From Pedobacter roseus (lineage in GTDB: Bacteria; Bacteroidota; Bacteroidia; Sphingobacteriales; Sphingobacteriaceae), in assembly GCF_014395225.1 (NCBI RefSeq), contig NZ_CP060723.1, forward strand, positions 3,782,001 through 3,846,000: a stretch of DNA of 64,000 bases, written 5' to 3'. The position numbers were made by a program, and so were the translations under genes. The notes beneath the pieces were generated by a model. That model saw nothing but the letters and a program-made list of their open reading frames with translations. It was not told where the DNA came from and did not search any database. Positions 35,111 to 43,409 of the stretch are shown here, in pieces. Numbering within the stretch: position 1 is the first letter of the stretch; each line of letters begins with the position of its first letter.

Positions 35111-37582
35111 ATGAGTAAACAAGATATATTTGATTTCCAATCAGCAATGCCAATCATCAACGAAGATACAGAGTTTTTCCCCCTTATGTCTCAACAGGAC
35201 GAAGAGGAAATGAACAATGAGGAAACCCCTGAAACGTTGGCCATATTGCCTTTGCGAAACACCGTTTTATTTCCTGGCGTAGTGATTCCCATTACGGTTG
35301 GGCGAGATAAATCAATTAAATTAATTAAGGAAGCCTACAAGGGAAATAAAATTATCGGAGTGGTATCTCAAAAGGATGTTTCGATAGAAGACCCTACTTT
35401 TGAGCAACTTAACACCGTTGGTACTGTAGCAAACATCATTAAGCTGTTGCAGATGCCTGACGGAAATACCACCGTAATTATACAGGGTAAACAACGTTTC
35501 AGCCTGATTGAAGAGGTACAGAACGAGCCTTATATTAAAGCTGTTGTTAAAAAGTTCGAAGAGCAGAAACACAAGGCAGATAAAGAGTTCAAAACATTGA
35601 TCGCTTCTATCCGTGAGATGTCTGCACAGATTATTCAGCTTTCTCCAAATATCCCCAGTGAGGCCAGCATTGCGCTTAAAAACATCGAGAGCAATTCATT
35701 TTTGATCAATTTCATTTCTTCAAACATGAATGCCGAAATGGCCGATAAGCAGAAAATCCTTGAAATGGATAAATTGCAGGAAAGGGCCCAAAAGGTAATG
35801 GAGCTTTTAATGGTCGAACTGCAGATGCTGGAACTGAGAAACCAGATCCAGTCTAAAGTGCGTACCGATCTTGATAAGCAACAACGCGATTATTTCTTAA
35901 ATCAGCAGTTAAAAACCATCCAGGAAGAACTGGGCGGTAATTCTGCCGATTTAGAATTTGATGCCTTACAGGAAAAAGCCAAAAAGAAAAAATGGGCTAA
36001 ACCGGTTGCAGATCATTTTGATAAAGAACTGGATAAGCTAGGTAGAATGAACCCTGCTGCCCCAGATTATTCGGTACAGTTAAATTACCTGGAATTACTT
36101 TTAGATTTGCCATGGAGTGAGTTTACAAAAGATAATTTCGACCTAAAAAGAGCACAACGTATCTTGGATAAAGATCATTTCGGTTTAGAAAAAGTAAAGC
36201 AACGTATTATCGAATATTTGGCGGTACTTAAATTAAAACGCGACATGAAAGCGCCGATTTTATGTTTGGTTGGTCCTCCGGGAGTGGGTAAAACCTCTCT
36301 TGGTAAATCAATTGCCAAAGCTTTAGGTCGTAAATATGTGCGTATGGCTTTGGGCGGCATCCGCGATGAAGCTGAAATCCGTGGTCACCGTAAAACCTAT
36401 ATTGGTGCAATGCCGGGCCGTATCATTTCTTCCATCAAAAAAGCCGGGGCAGATAATCCTGTTTTTGTTTTAGATGAGATTGATAAAGTAGGTACCGATC
36501 ACCGTGGCGATCCGTCATCTGCTTTGCTGGAGGTTTTAGACCCTGAGCAGAACAGCGCTTTCTATGATCATTATGTAGAAATGGATTACGATTTATCCAA
36601 TATCCTTTTTATAGCTACGGCAAACTCATTAAGCACCATACAACCTGCTTTGTTAGACCGTATGGAGATTATTGAGGTAAACGGCTATACCATTGAAGAA
36701 AAAATAGAGATTGCCAAAAAATACCTGTTGCCAAAACAGAAAGAAAATCATGGTTTGCAAACCAAGGATATTGCCCTTAAACCAGCCCTGATTGAAAAAG
36801 TGATAGAAGATTATACAAGGGAATCGGGTGTTCGTGGTTTAGAGAAAAAGATAGGTTCGTTGGTACGTGGTGTAGCTACAAAAATCGCCATGGAAGAAAC
36901 CTACGAAGCCAACTTAACCAATGATGATGTAGAGCGTATTTTAGGCGCACCGATTTACGATAAGGATTTATATGAAGGCAATGAAGTTGCTGGTGTGGTA
37001 ACAGGCTTAGCCTGGACAAGCGTTGGTGGCGATATTTTATTCATCGAATCGAGTTTAAGCCCAGGAAAAGGGAAATTAACCCTAACCGGTAATCTGGGTG
37101 ATGTAATGAAAGAATCAGCAGTGATTGCTCTGGCTTATTTACGTGCTCATGCTGCTGAATTTGGTATCGATTACACTTTATTTGATAACTGGGATGTTCA
37201 TGTTCACGTTCCGGCTGGTGCTACGCCAAAAGATGGTCCATCAGCAGGTGTAACCATGCTTACAGCATTAACCTCTGCCTTTACACAACGTAAGGTAAAA
37301 CAACATTTAGCTATGACTGGTGAGATTACCCTGCGTGGAAAAGTACTTCCGGTGGGTGGTATAAAAGAAAAAATACTGGCTGCAAAAAGGGCAAACATTA
37401 AAGAAATTATCCTTTGCAAAAGCAACCGTAAAGATATTTTAGAGATTAAAGAAAGTTACATCAAAGATTTAACCTTTCACTATGTAACCGAAATGAGTGA
37501 AGTAATTGAAATGGCCCTGACTAAAAACAAGGTTAAAAAGCCCTTGGATTTAAGCATAAAAATTGCGCCGATTGTCAACTAA
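35111..37582 (+). CDS. lon: ATP-dependent protease Lon
   Basis: The 823-residue cytosolic protease degrades misfolded and regulatory proteins. Order of parts: LON N-terminal domain (about 40-240), coiled coil (about 240-310), AAA+ module with Walker A GPPGVGKTS (Lys394) and Walker B VFVLDEIDKV, and the protease domain with catalytic Ser711 in PKDGPSAGVTM and the lysine in GGIKEKILAAKRANI. The frame can be extended to a TTG at 35087, but the ATG at 35111 (MSKQDIFDF) is the better start. A sigma-54-like promoter lies upstream and a terminator at 37638. Confidence 0.95.
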   Translation: MSKQDIFDFQSAMPIINEDTEFFPLMSQQDEEEMNNEETPETLAILPLRNTVLFPGVVIPITVGRDKSIKLIKEAYKGNKIIGVVSQKDVSIEDPTFEQLNTVGTVANIIKLLQMPDGNTTVIIQGKQRFSLIEEVQNEPYIKAVVKKFEEQKHKADKEFKTLIASIREMSAQIIQLSPNIPSEASIALKNIESNSFLINFISSNMNAEMADKQKILEMDKLQERAQKVMELLMVELQMLELRNQIQSKVRTDLDKQQRDYFLNQQLKTIQEELGGNSADLEFDALQEKAKKKKWAKPVADHFDKELDKLGRMNPAAPDYSVQLNYLELLLDLPWSEFTKDNFDLKRAQRILDKDHFGLEKVKQRIIEYLAVLKLKRDMKAPILCLVGPPGVGKTSLGKSIAKALGRKYVRMALGGIRDEAEIRGHRKTYIGAMPGRIISSIKKAGADNPVFVLDEIDKVGTDHRGDPSSALLEVLDPEQNSAFYDHYVEMDYDLSNILFIATANSLSTIQPALLDRMEIIEVNGYTIEEKIEIAKKYLLPKQKENHGLQTKDIALKPALIEKVIEDYTRESGVRGLEKKIGSLVRGVATKIAMEETYEANLTNDDVERILGAPIYDKDLYEGNEVAGVVTGLAWTSVGGDILFIESSLSPGKGKLTLTGNLGDVMKESAVIALAYLRAHAAEFGIDYTLFDNWDVHVHVPAGATPKDGPSAGVTMLTALTSAFTQRKVKQHLAMTGEITLRGKVLPVGGIKEKILAAKRANIKEIILCKSNRKDILEIKESYIKDLTFHYVTEMSEVIEMALTKNKVKKPLDLSIKIAPIVN

Positions 37583-37637
37583 TTGGTAAATCTTTTGGAT
37601 TAACGATCAAAAATCCAATTACAATAAATACTTTTAT

Positions 37638-37665
37638 AGTCCCGATAACCATCGGGACTTTTTTT
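37638..37665 (+). terminator. Intrinsic terminator after lon, abutting the next start codon
   Basis: AGTCCCGAT (37638-37646), a 4-nt loop, ATCGGGACT (37651-37659) and a T-run. The T-run ends directly before the ATG at 37666 of the LpxR-like gene. Confidence 0.8.
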
Positions 37666-38616
37666 ATGAAATCGATTTTATCCACTATAGTTTTTTGCCT
37701 GGTTGTTTCAACTGGTTTTGCTCAATCATTTAAAAATGAATTTGGTTTTAAAACCGAAAACGATGCTTATTTGGCTACACTAAACGACCGATATTACACC
37801 AATGGCTTATTTATATATTTCCGCAGGGCACTTAATACCGAAAAACTTTCTGATAAAATAGAGAAAAAGACTTTTGAAATTTCTGCCGGACAGAAAATGT
37901 ACACACCTTATTGGGGGCAGGTACCTAACAAAGAAGATCAGGACAGGCCTTTTGCAGGTTACTTATATGCTGGTGGTGCTTATTCTGTTTTTTATAAAAA
38001 TGAAAGTGTTTTAAAAACCAGTGTAGAATTGGGTACCGTTGGCCCAAATTCACTTGCCCAGGATGCGCAACGTTTTCTACACAAAACCGTGGGTTTTTAT
38101 ACCCCGGCAGGCTGGGACTACCAGATTAAAAATGAAGTAGCTGTAAATTTCGCGGCCAATTATAGCAAATTACTTTTCAGACCAGATGACCCTATTTTTG
38201 ATATCAGCGGGCAGGGTTATGCCAATTTAGGAACAACCTTTTCGGGCTTGGGCGCATCAGCACTTTTAAGGATTGGTAAATTAAATCAATTGTTCAACAG
38301 TGCTTACCACAATGCGGTAATCGGAAATTCGAAAACAAAAAGTTTAAATAAATCGGAGTTTTTCTTTTATGTAAAACCACAGCTTAATTTTGTGGCTTAT
38401 GATGCTACAATACAGGGAAGTCTGTTTAACAATAATAGTCCGGTTACATTTGGCGTAAAACCGATTGTTTTTGAGCAACAATTTGGAGTAAATTATAGCT
38501 CGAAGCGATTTACAGCTGATTTTAACGTCATTTTTAAAACAAAAGAGGTTAAAAGTGTGGCTAAAGCACAGAATTATGGTGCTTTGAGCTTATATTATAG
38601 GTTTGGGAAAAGTTAG
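37666..38616 (+). CDS. LpxR-like lipid A deacylase family protein
   Basis: The 316-residue protein has a signal peptide (cleavage after STGFAQ, residue 20) and an outer-membrane beta barrel ending in an aromatic strand (LSLYYRFGKS). The LpxR family (DUF2219) is recognised by TENDAYLATLNDRYYTNG (Asn32, Asp33, Thr45), RPFAGYLYAGG and QRFLHKTVGF, matching the catalytic region of LpxR, which removes the 3'-acyloxyacyl chain of lipid A. The start cannot be moved downstream without losing the signal peptide, yet it sits directly behind the lon terminator, so its transcript must depend on read-through or on an unseen promoter. Confidence 0.8.
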   Translation: MKSILSTIVFCLVVSTGFAQSFKNEFGFKTENDAYLATLNDRYYTNGLFIYFRRALNTEKLSDKIEKKTFEISAGQKMYTPYWGQVPNKEDQDRPFAGYLYAGGAYSVFYKNESVLKTSVELGTVGPNSLAQDAQRFLHKTVGFYTPAGWDYQIKNEVAVNFAANYSKLLFRPDDPIFDISGQGYANLGTTFSGLGASALLRIGKLNQLFNSAYHNAVIGNSKTKSLNKSEFFFYVKPQLNFVAYDATIQGSLFNNNSPVTFGVKPIVFEQQFGVNYSSKRFTADFNVIFKTKEVKSVAKAQNYGALSLYYRFGKS

Positions 38617-38726
38617 GTTAATCGGTTAACTGTTTGAACCGGTTAATTGAGTAGTTAACTGTTAACTGATAATTGGAACCTGGCAAAGGTTAATTGTTTA
38701 AATTGGTTAATTGATAATTACAGAAT
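38617..38726. repeat. Low-complexity GGTTAACTG/GGTTAATTG word repeat
   Basis: Variants of the words GGTTAA and TTAACTGnTTAATTG follow one another across about 100 bp. A related tract lies at 42256-42300 and similar monotone tracts at 28700, 56043 and 60181. Confidence 0.5.
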
Positions 38727-39242
38727 ATGAAAAAAGTGATTTTCTTTACAATTTTGTTATTCCTACTCGGTGTGGTTATATACAATTCATATCCTGAAAA
38801 GAAATTGCCTGCCAATGCGGAAATTGATTATATCCTTGTAAAAAAATCTGACCGGCAATTATTAGCATATTCAAAGCAAAAACTGCTTAAAACTTATCAG
38901 ATTTCATTAGGTGATAGTCCTATTGGACATAAAGAATATGAAGGTGATGAAAAAACCCCTGAGGGAGGTTATACCATTAACGCCAAAAACCCAAACAGCG
39001 GTTATCACAAAAATCTAGGCGTATCTTATCCAAACACAAAGGATATAGAAAAAGCAAAATTACTGGGCAAGGACCCTGGCGGCGACATTAAAATACATGG
39101 AATCAGAAACCATATAGGTTTTATTGGTAAATTTCAAAGGCTTTTTGATTGGACCAATGGCTGTATGGCTTTAACTAATGCAGAAGTAGATGAGTTGTAT
39201 TATGCCGTAAAAATTGGAACCAAAATAGATATCAGACCTTAA
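38727..39242 (+). CDS. L,D-transpeptidase (YkuD-type) with N-terminal membrane anchor
   Basis: A 171-residue protein with an N-terminal hydrophobic segment (about residues 4-20) that could anchor it in the inner membrane, facing the periplasm. The YkuD domain (about 33-170) shows the TPEGGYTI strand and the catalytic motif IHGIR (His124) ... DWTNGCMALTN (Cys146). It makes 3-3 cross-links in peptidoglycan or attaches proteins to it. Single gene, closed by the shared terminator at 39271. Confidence 0.88.
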   Translation: MKKVIFFTILLFLLGVVIYNSYPEKKLPANAEIDYILVKKSDRQLLAYSKQKLLKTYQISLGDSPIGHKEYEGDEKTPEGGYTINAKNPNSGYHKNLGVSYPNTKDIEKAKLLGKDPGGDIKIHGIRNHIGFIGKFQRLFDWTNGCMALTNAEVDELYYAVKIGTKIDIRP

Positions 39243-39270
39243 ATTTTAATATGACAATGGTTAGCTAATA

Positions 39271-39303
39271 TCAAAAAAGGGACAATTAATGTCCCTTTTT
39301 TGA
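39271..39303. terminator. Bidirectional terminator between the convergent L,D-transpeptidase and MACPF genes
   Basis: A nearly perfect palindrome, TCAAAAAAGGGACA, short loop, TGTCCCTTTTTTGA, with A-run and T-run on both sides. Confidence 0.88.
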
Positions 39304-39307
39304 TATT

Positions 39308-40342
39308 TTAATTTGTCAGTTTAACCGCCTTAGCGACGTAGTACTGATCGAGGTAAGCTTTTACTTCAGCTTTTTTAACTGCATCATCGATAAAGTTATA
39401 GAGCGGAGCGAAACCATCATCTGAAGCGCCTATAAAAGTTGTTTTATCTTCTATAGTAGAAGCCACCCAATTATTAAGGTTCACAACAACTCTGTTATTT
39501 ATGGTTTCGGGTTTTAATTTGCTAATATCACCTCCTGTTGAACTATAATAAATCTGTGCAGAAGTATTATCATTCAAGTCGCGTAAGTTAGGATCATCCA
39601 AATAGCCGGTAGGCAAGCCAAAAGTTCTTTTTAGTGTATAACGCAATCCTTCCATAATAATATTATCTCTTCTTCCACCTTGAGGCGCTTCTGCCTGATA
39701 AACAACGTCAAACTTAGAACCTATTTTTATGTTTGTTAAAACATGTGTTCCATATTTATTAACAAGTTCCTGAGCAGATAATAAAGTAATATCTCTCTTA
39801 AAATCTGCTGTCAGAAATTTATTTACTGACTGATCGTTATAGAACTTATATATTTTCCATATTATGTAATATGAATAGTGGCCATAAACATATTTTTTAT
39901 TAGTAGCATCTGTTTCTGGAAATACCTGATTAATGGTATTTCCAAAGAGTTTTAAACCCTTGGTTGCATCATACGAATTAGAGAGTTTTGTTGATAAATC
40001 AAAGGCACTTTCGGCCTGAGTAGTCCTCCAAGAAGATTGTGTACCTCTTATAAAAACAACGTTATATTTTCTGTCGGCATCATAAGCTGAAATATCAACT
40101 ACATTTGCCCTTACAGAAGATAGGTCATTAAACTTATCTGTAACATCATATCCGAATCCTAAAAAATTAAAAGTTTCTGATGCCGGGTAAAGCGGTTTAA
40201 CATCTTGTTTTGCTCCTTTAACTGTAAAAGGAATATTAGGCGATAATTTTTCTTCAGGAACAGGATTTGGAATTTCTTCGGAGTTTTTCTTGCAGGCAGC
40301 AAGTGTGGCCATAAGGGCCAGCGCTAAAATTGTTCTTTTCAT
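39308..40342 (-). CDS. MACPF (perforin-fold) domain lipoprotein
   Basis: A 344-residue protein with a lipobox at LAAC (Cys17), so it should be a lipoprotein, followed by a proline-rich linker. The MACPF signature (Y/W-G-T/S-H-x-x6-G) reads YGTHVLTNIKIGS, with Tyr197, Gly198, Thr199, His200 and Gly208, placed in the middle of the chain as in the family; amphipathic helix-strand segments flank it. MACPF proteins form membrane pores. In Bacteroides, secreted MACPF proteins (BSAPs) kill related strains, and this protein resembles them in length and lipoprotein signal. It is a lone gene between a terminator and arfB. Target and activity are unknown. Confidence 0.8.
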   Translation of the reverse strand: MKRTILALALMATLAACKKNSEEIPNPVPEEKLSPNIPFTVKGAKQDVKPLYPASETFNFLGFGYDVTDKFNDLSSVRANVVDISAYDADRKYNVVFIRGTQSSWRTTQAESAFDLSTKLSNSYDATKGLKLFGNTINQVFPETDATNKKYVYGHYSYYIIWKIYKFYNDQSVNKFLTADFKRDITLLSAQELVNKYGTHVLTNIKIGSKFDVVYQAEAPQGGRRDNIIMEGLRYTLKRTFGLPTGYLDDPNLRDLNDNTSAQIYYSSTGGDISKLKPETINNRVVVNLNNWVASTIEDKTTFIGASDDGFAPLYNFIDDAVKKAEVKAYLDQYYVAKAVKLTN

Positions 40343-40480
40343 TTGGTTAATTATTTGTGTGTGTGCCCAGCACTGTCAATTTTTATGCCATTGACATCCA
40401 CAAATTTTAAACTCAGACAGACTTCCGCAAACTACAAATTAAAACAACTAAAAAAATAGTAGAAAAGTATACGTAAGCCT

Positions 40481-40887
40481 TTAGAAATCAATTATTTTCC
40501 TGTTTCTCTTTTTCTCAGCCGTTGAAGCTTTATTTTTTAACCTTTTTTCGATAACATCTTTTGGAATTTTGGTCGGTTTTCGTTTTTTCTGTACAACAAG
40601 TGATCTTTTTAATAAATCGATCAGTTTTACGATGGTTTTCTCCTTGTTTAACAGCTGGCTCCTGTCTTCCTGCGAAACAATGTGCAAAAGTCCTTCAGTA
40701 TCCAGGCGGTGCTGAAGTTTTTCCTTTAAAAGCCCTTTCTCCTGCTCGTTAAAGTGCTCGAAAGAATCAATACTAAAAATAAGTTCAACCTTACTCGAAA
40801 CTTTATTTACGTTCTGCCCCCTTTGCCCCCACTTCTGGAAGTTTTGAAAGTAACAGCTCGTAAAATTTCTTCTCTTGTAGGCAACAT
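40481..40887 (-). pseudogene. arfB: arfB (peptidyl-tRNA hydrolase for ribosome rescue) with a frame break inside the GGQ motif
   Basis: From the ATG at 40887 the first frame reads MLPTREEILRAVTF, then SRSGGKGG; the next codons leave the frame and stop. The second frame resumes exactly with QNVNKVSSKVEL and continues to a normal basic tail at 40481. The two halves make one complete ArfB protein of about 135 residues if one base is added (or a -1 slip made) at the C5 tract 40817-40821 (five Gs in the mRNA). ArfB hydrolyses peptidyl-tRNA on stalled ribosomes through GGQ, which is the very motif cut here. It could be a true mutation, programmed frameshifting or a sequencing error. TACTTTTG at 40892-40899 is a promoter match 4 bp before the ATG. 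Confidence 0.82.
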
Positions 40888-40891
40888 GCTG

Positions 40892-40899
40892 CAAAAGTA
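40892..40899 (-). promoter_or_regulatory. -7 promoter element of arfB
   Basis: TACTTTTG on the minus strand matches TAnnTTTG and ends 4 bp before the ATG at 40887, so the mRNA should be leaderless or nearly so. Confidence 0.5.
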
Positions 40900-40921
40900 A
40901 GAATTTGGTATTAATAAAAGC

Positions 40922-41446
40922 TTATTCTCCTTCTTTGGTTTCGCTCACTTTACTTCTAAGGTCTACAATATCTTTATCCAACTGGTAAATTCCTCCCCTA
41001 TCGTTGCCCACCAATTGCAGTTTTTCCAACATGGTTTTTGCCATTTTTTCCTCTTCCAATTGTTCATCCAGGTACCATTGAAGAAATTTAAAGGTGAGGT
41101 AATCTTTTTCGTTTAGCGAAAGTTCTACCAGATCGTTAATACTCTTCGATACCAATAATTCATTATCTAAAAAATCCTGAAAAACTTCTATCACTTGTCC
41201 AAAAGAGTTTTTGGGCATATCTAAAGCCGTCACAATGGCATGTCCGTCGCGGTCGTTAATATAATGGATCAGTTTAAGCATGTGGTGGCGTTCTTCATCA
41301 CTCTGACGGTAGAAAAACTCGGTATAACCTTCTAAACCGGGTTGTGTTTCCAACCATGAGGCAATGCCCAAATATACTTGTGATGATTCGGCTTCTAGTT
41401 TAACCTGATTATTCAGGGCCTCCAGCATTTTTTCAGATAACAACAT
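40922..41446 (-). CDS. ftnA: Ferritin (FtnA type, non-haem)
   Basis: The 174-residue iron-storage protein forms a 24-subunit shell. The four-helix bundle and ferroxidase ligands are visible: Glu in KLEAESSQVYLG, Glu and His in SDEERHHMLK, Glu in FLDNELLVSKS and the QWYLDEQLEEEK block. A short acidic tail (SETKEGE) follows. Single gene on the minus strand, divergent from cmk. Confidence 0.93.
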   Translation of the reverse strand: MLLSEKMLEALNNQVKLEAESSQVYLGIASWLETQPGLEGYTEFFYRQSDEERHHMLKLIHYINDRDGHAIVTALDMPKNSFGQVIEVFQDFLDNELLVSKSINDLVELSLNEKDYLTFKFLQWYLDEQLEEEKMAKTMLEKLQLVGNDRGGIYQLDKDIVDLRSKVSETKEGE

Positions 41447-41559
41447 AATGGTGTATTTAATTTAACTATAAACACATCCGGTAAATCAATGTTTTAGCAT
41501 TATCTTGTTTAGAATCTATCTTTATATCTTCAAAAATTCAGCATTCTGTTTCTATTTTT

Positions 41560-41567
41560 TACCTTTG
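41560..41567 (+). promoter_or_regulatory. -7 promoter element of cmk
   Basis: TACCTTTG matches the consensus and ends 7 bp before the cmk ATG, implying a leader of only a few nucleotides. Confidence 0.6.
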
Positions 41568-41574
41568 CGCTACG

Positions 41575-42255
41575 ATGAAGAAAAACCTGGTAATAGCAAT
41601 AGATGGCTATTCATCTTGCGGAAAAAGTACATTAGCAAAAGCATTGGCTAAAAAATTAGGTTTCATTTATGTAGACAGCGGGGCGATGTATCGTGCCGTT
41701 ACGCTCTATTTTTTAAGGAATAATATTGATGTTGCTGATGACGCTAAAGTTGTTGATGCTTTACAGCACATTGAACTGAATTTCCACTCCCGCGATTACG
41801 AATCGCACATTACCCTTAATGGCGAAGAAGTTTCTGATGAAATCCGTTTAATGCCCGTTTCTGAAAATGTAAGCGAAGTTTCGGCACATAAAATTGTACG
41901 CCATGAAATGGTGAAACAACAGCAACGCATGGGTAAATCTAAAAACATCGTAATGGATGGCCGTGATATTGGCACCACCGTTTTTCCTGATGCACCGGTA
42001 AAATTCTTTATGACGGCTGATCCAAAAATCAGGGCCGAACGCAGGTTTAAAGAACTGGAAAGCAAAGGAAATAACGAACCCACATTAGAAGAGGTTTTCG
42101 AAAACCTTGCCCACCGCGATTATGCGGACACCACCCGTAAAGAAAGTCCGCTGGTAAGGGCCGACGATGCCGTGATACTGGATAATACTGATCTTACCCA
42201 ACAAGAACAATTAGATTTTGCTCTGGAGAGAGTTAATCCGTTTTTGGTTCATTAG
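41575..42255 (+). CDS. cmk: Cytidylate kinase
   Basis: The 226-residue enzyme phosphorylates CMP and dCMP. It has the P-loop GYSSCGKSTLAKAL, the YVDSGAMYRAVTLY substrate block, the inserted NMP-binding region, VMDGRDIGTTVFPDAPVKFF and RADDAVILDNTDL. Length is normal. Single gene with a near-leaderless promoter. Confidence 0.95.
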   Translation: MKKNLVIAIDGYSSCGKSTLAKALAKKLGFIYVDSGAMYRAVTLYFLRNNIDVADDAKVVDALQHIELNFHSRDYESHITLNGEEVSDEIRLMPVSENVSEVSAHKIVRHEMVKQQQRMGKSKNIVMDGRDIGTTVFPDAPVKFFMTADPKIRAERRFKELESKGNNEPTLEEVFENLAHRDYADTTRKESPLVRADDAVILDNTDLTQQEQLDFALERVNPFLVH

Positions 42256-42517
42256 TTCAATGGGTTAACTGGTTAATTGTTTAAATCGGTTAACTGACAC
42301 CCTAGCTATGGGCCACCAACCTTAACTACCAAGCCCTTTAACTCCCCTCAGGGTAACACACCGAGGGGAATTGTTGCAATCGGATAATTGACTCCAAAAC
42401 CCAAACGCTAATCTGCAAACTGATCGGCTCCAGACTATCAGCCATGAACCCATCAGGCTATTGACCTTTGACTTCAGAAAAAATTTCATATTTTTAGCAC
42501 CTAACCCAAATGTTGCT
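42256..42517. repeat. Intergenic tract with GGTTAACTGGTTAATTG words and a CCCCT/AGGGG palindrome
   Basis: From 42256 to 42298 the TTAACTGGTTAATTG word repeats as at 38617-38726. At about 42343-42376 the sequence CTCCCCTCAGGG...CCGAGGGGAATT forms an imperfect stem, related to the element at 48201-48240. The rest shows no gene. Confidence 0.5.
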
Positions 42518-43348
42518 ATGAAATTAAAATCAATTTACCTTACCGTATTATTTTTATCCCTCTTTATCCTAAATGTGAATGCCCAAAAAGGCTGGATTAA
42601 CCTGTTTAATGGAAAAGATTTAAAAGATTGGAACATTAAAATTGCAAAACACGACTATAAAGAAAATTATGCCAACACTTTCCGTGTAGAAAACGGTGTA
42701 ATGAAAGTGAGTTATGATGGCTACAAAGAGTTTGACCAACAATATGGACATATTTTCTATAAAAAACCTTTTTCTGCTTACCTTTTGAAAGTAACTTATC
42801 GCTTTATTGGTGAACAGGCTAAAGGAGGCGAAGGCTGGGCAACACGCAATAGCGGAGCCATGTTACACTGCCAGGATCCGGCAACGATGTTAAAAAACCA
42901 GGATTTCCCGATTTCTATCGAAGGGCAAATTTTAGGCGGAGATGGCGAACACGAGCGCCATACCAGCAATGTATGTACTCCTGGAACATTAATTAATTAT
43001 AACGGTAAATTGTTTACGCCACACTGTTTGGATTCTAAATCTAAAACCTATGCTGGCGACCAGTGGGTAACAGCAGAATTTTTAGTACTGGGCGATTCGG
43101 TTATAAAACACATTATTGAAGGTGAGGTTGTACTTGAATATACCAAACCTCAGATTGGCGGTGGCAATGTTTCTAATTTCGATCCGAAAGTTAAAATAGA
43201 TGGCAAACCTTTAACCTCTGGTTATATTTCTTTACAGAGCGAAAGTCATCCTATTGAGTTTAAAACAGTGCAGCTTTACGATTTGGAAGCTTATATGAAG
43301 GATAAAGCAAAGCTGGATAAAGTACTGGCGAAAATATTAAAAGAGTAA
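42518..43348 (+). CDS. DUF1080 (3-keto-disaccharide hydrolase-like) secreted protein
   Basis: The frame opens at 42461, but the ATG at 42518 (MKLKSIYLT) starts a proper signal peptide (cleavage near NVNAQ), giving 276 residues. The DUF1080 fold, a concanavalin-like beta sandwich, is recognised from the opening KGWINLFNGKDLKDWNIK, GHIFYKKPFSAYLLKVTYRF, NSGAMLHCQDP, GDGEHERHTSNVCTPG and the closing LQSESHPIEFKTVQLYDL. Some DUF1080 proteins hydrolyse 3-keto-glycosides; the substrate here is open. Single gene. Confidence 0.85.
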   Translation: MKLKSIYLTVLFLSLFILNVNAQKGWINLFNGKDLKDWNIKIAKHDYKENYANTFRVENGVMKVSYDGYKEFDQQYGHIFYKKPFSAYLLKVTYRFIGEQAKGGEGWATRNSGAMLHCQDPATMLKNQDFPISIEGQILGGDGEHERHTSNVCTPGTLINYNGKLFTPHCLDSKSKTYAGDQWVTAEFLVLGDSVIKHIIEGEVVLEYTKPQIGGGNVSNFDPKVKIDGKPLTSGYISLQSESHPIEFKTVQLYDLEAYMKDKAKLDKVLAKILKE

Positions 43349-43409
43349 ACCATATCAGTACTTATATGTTAAATGATGATGTAAAGAACCTTACACCTAA
43401 ATTTATACG

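Noticed and set aside
42461..42517. Extended N-terminus of the DUF1080 protein
   Set aside because: It would bury the signal peptide 19 residues inside the chain; the ATG at 42518 places it at the N-terminus.
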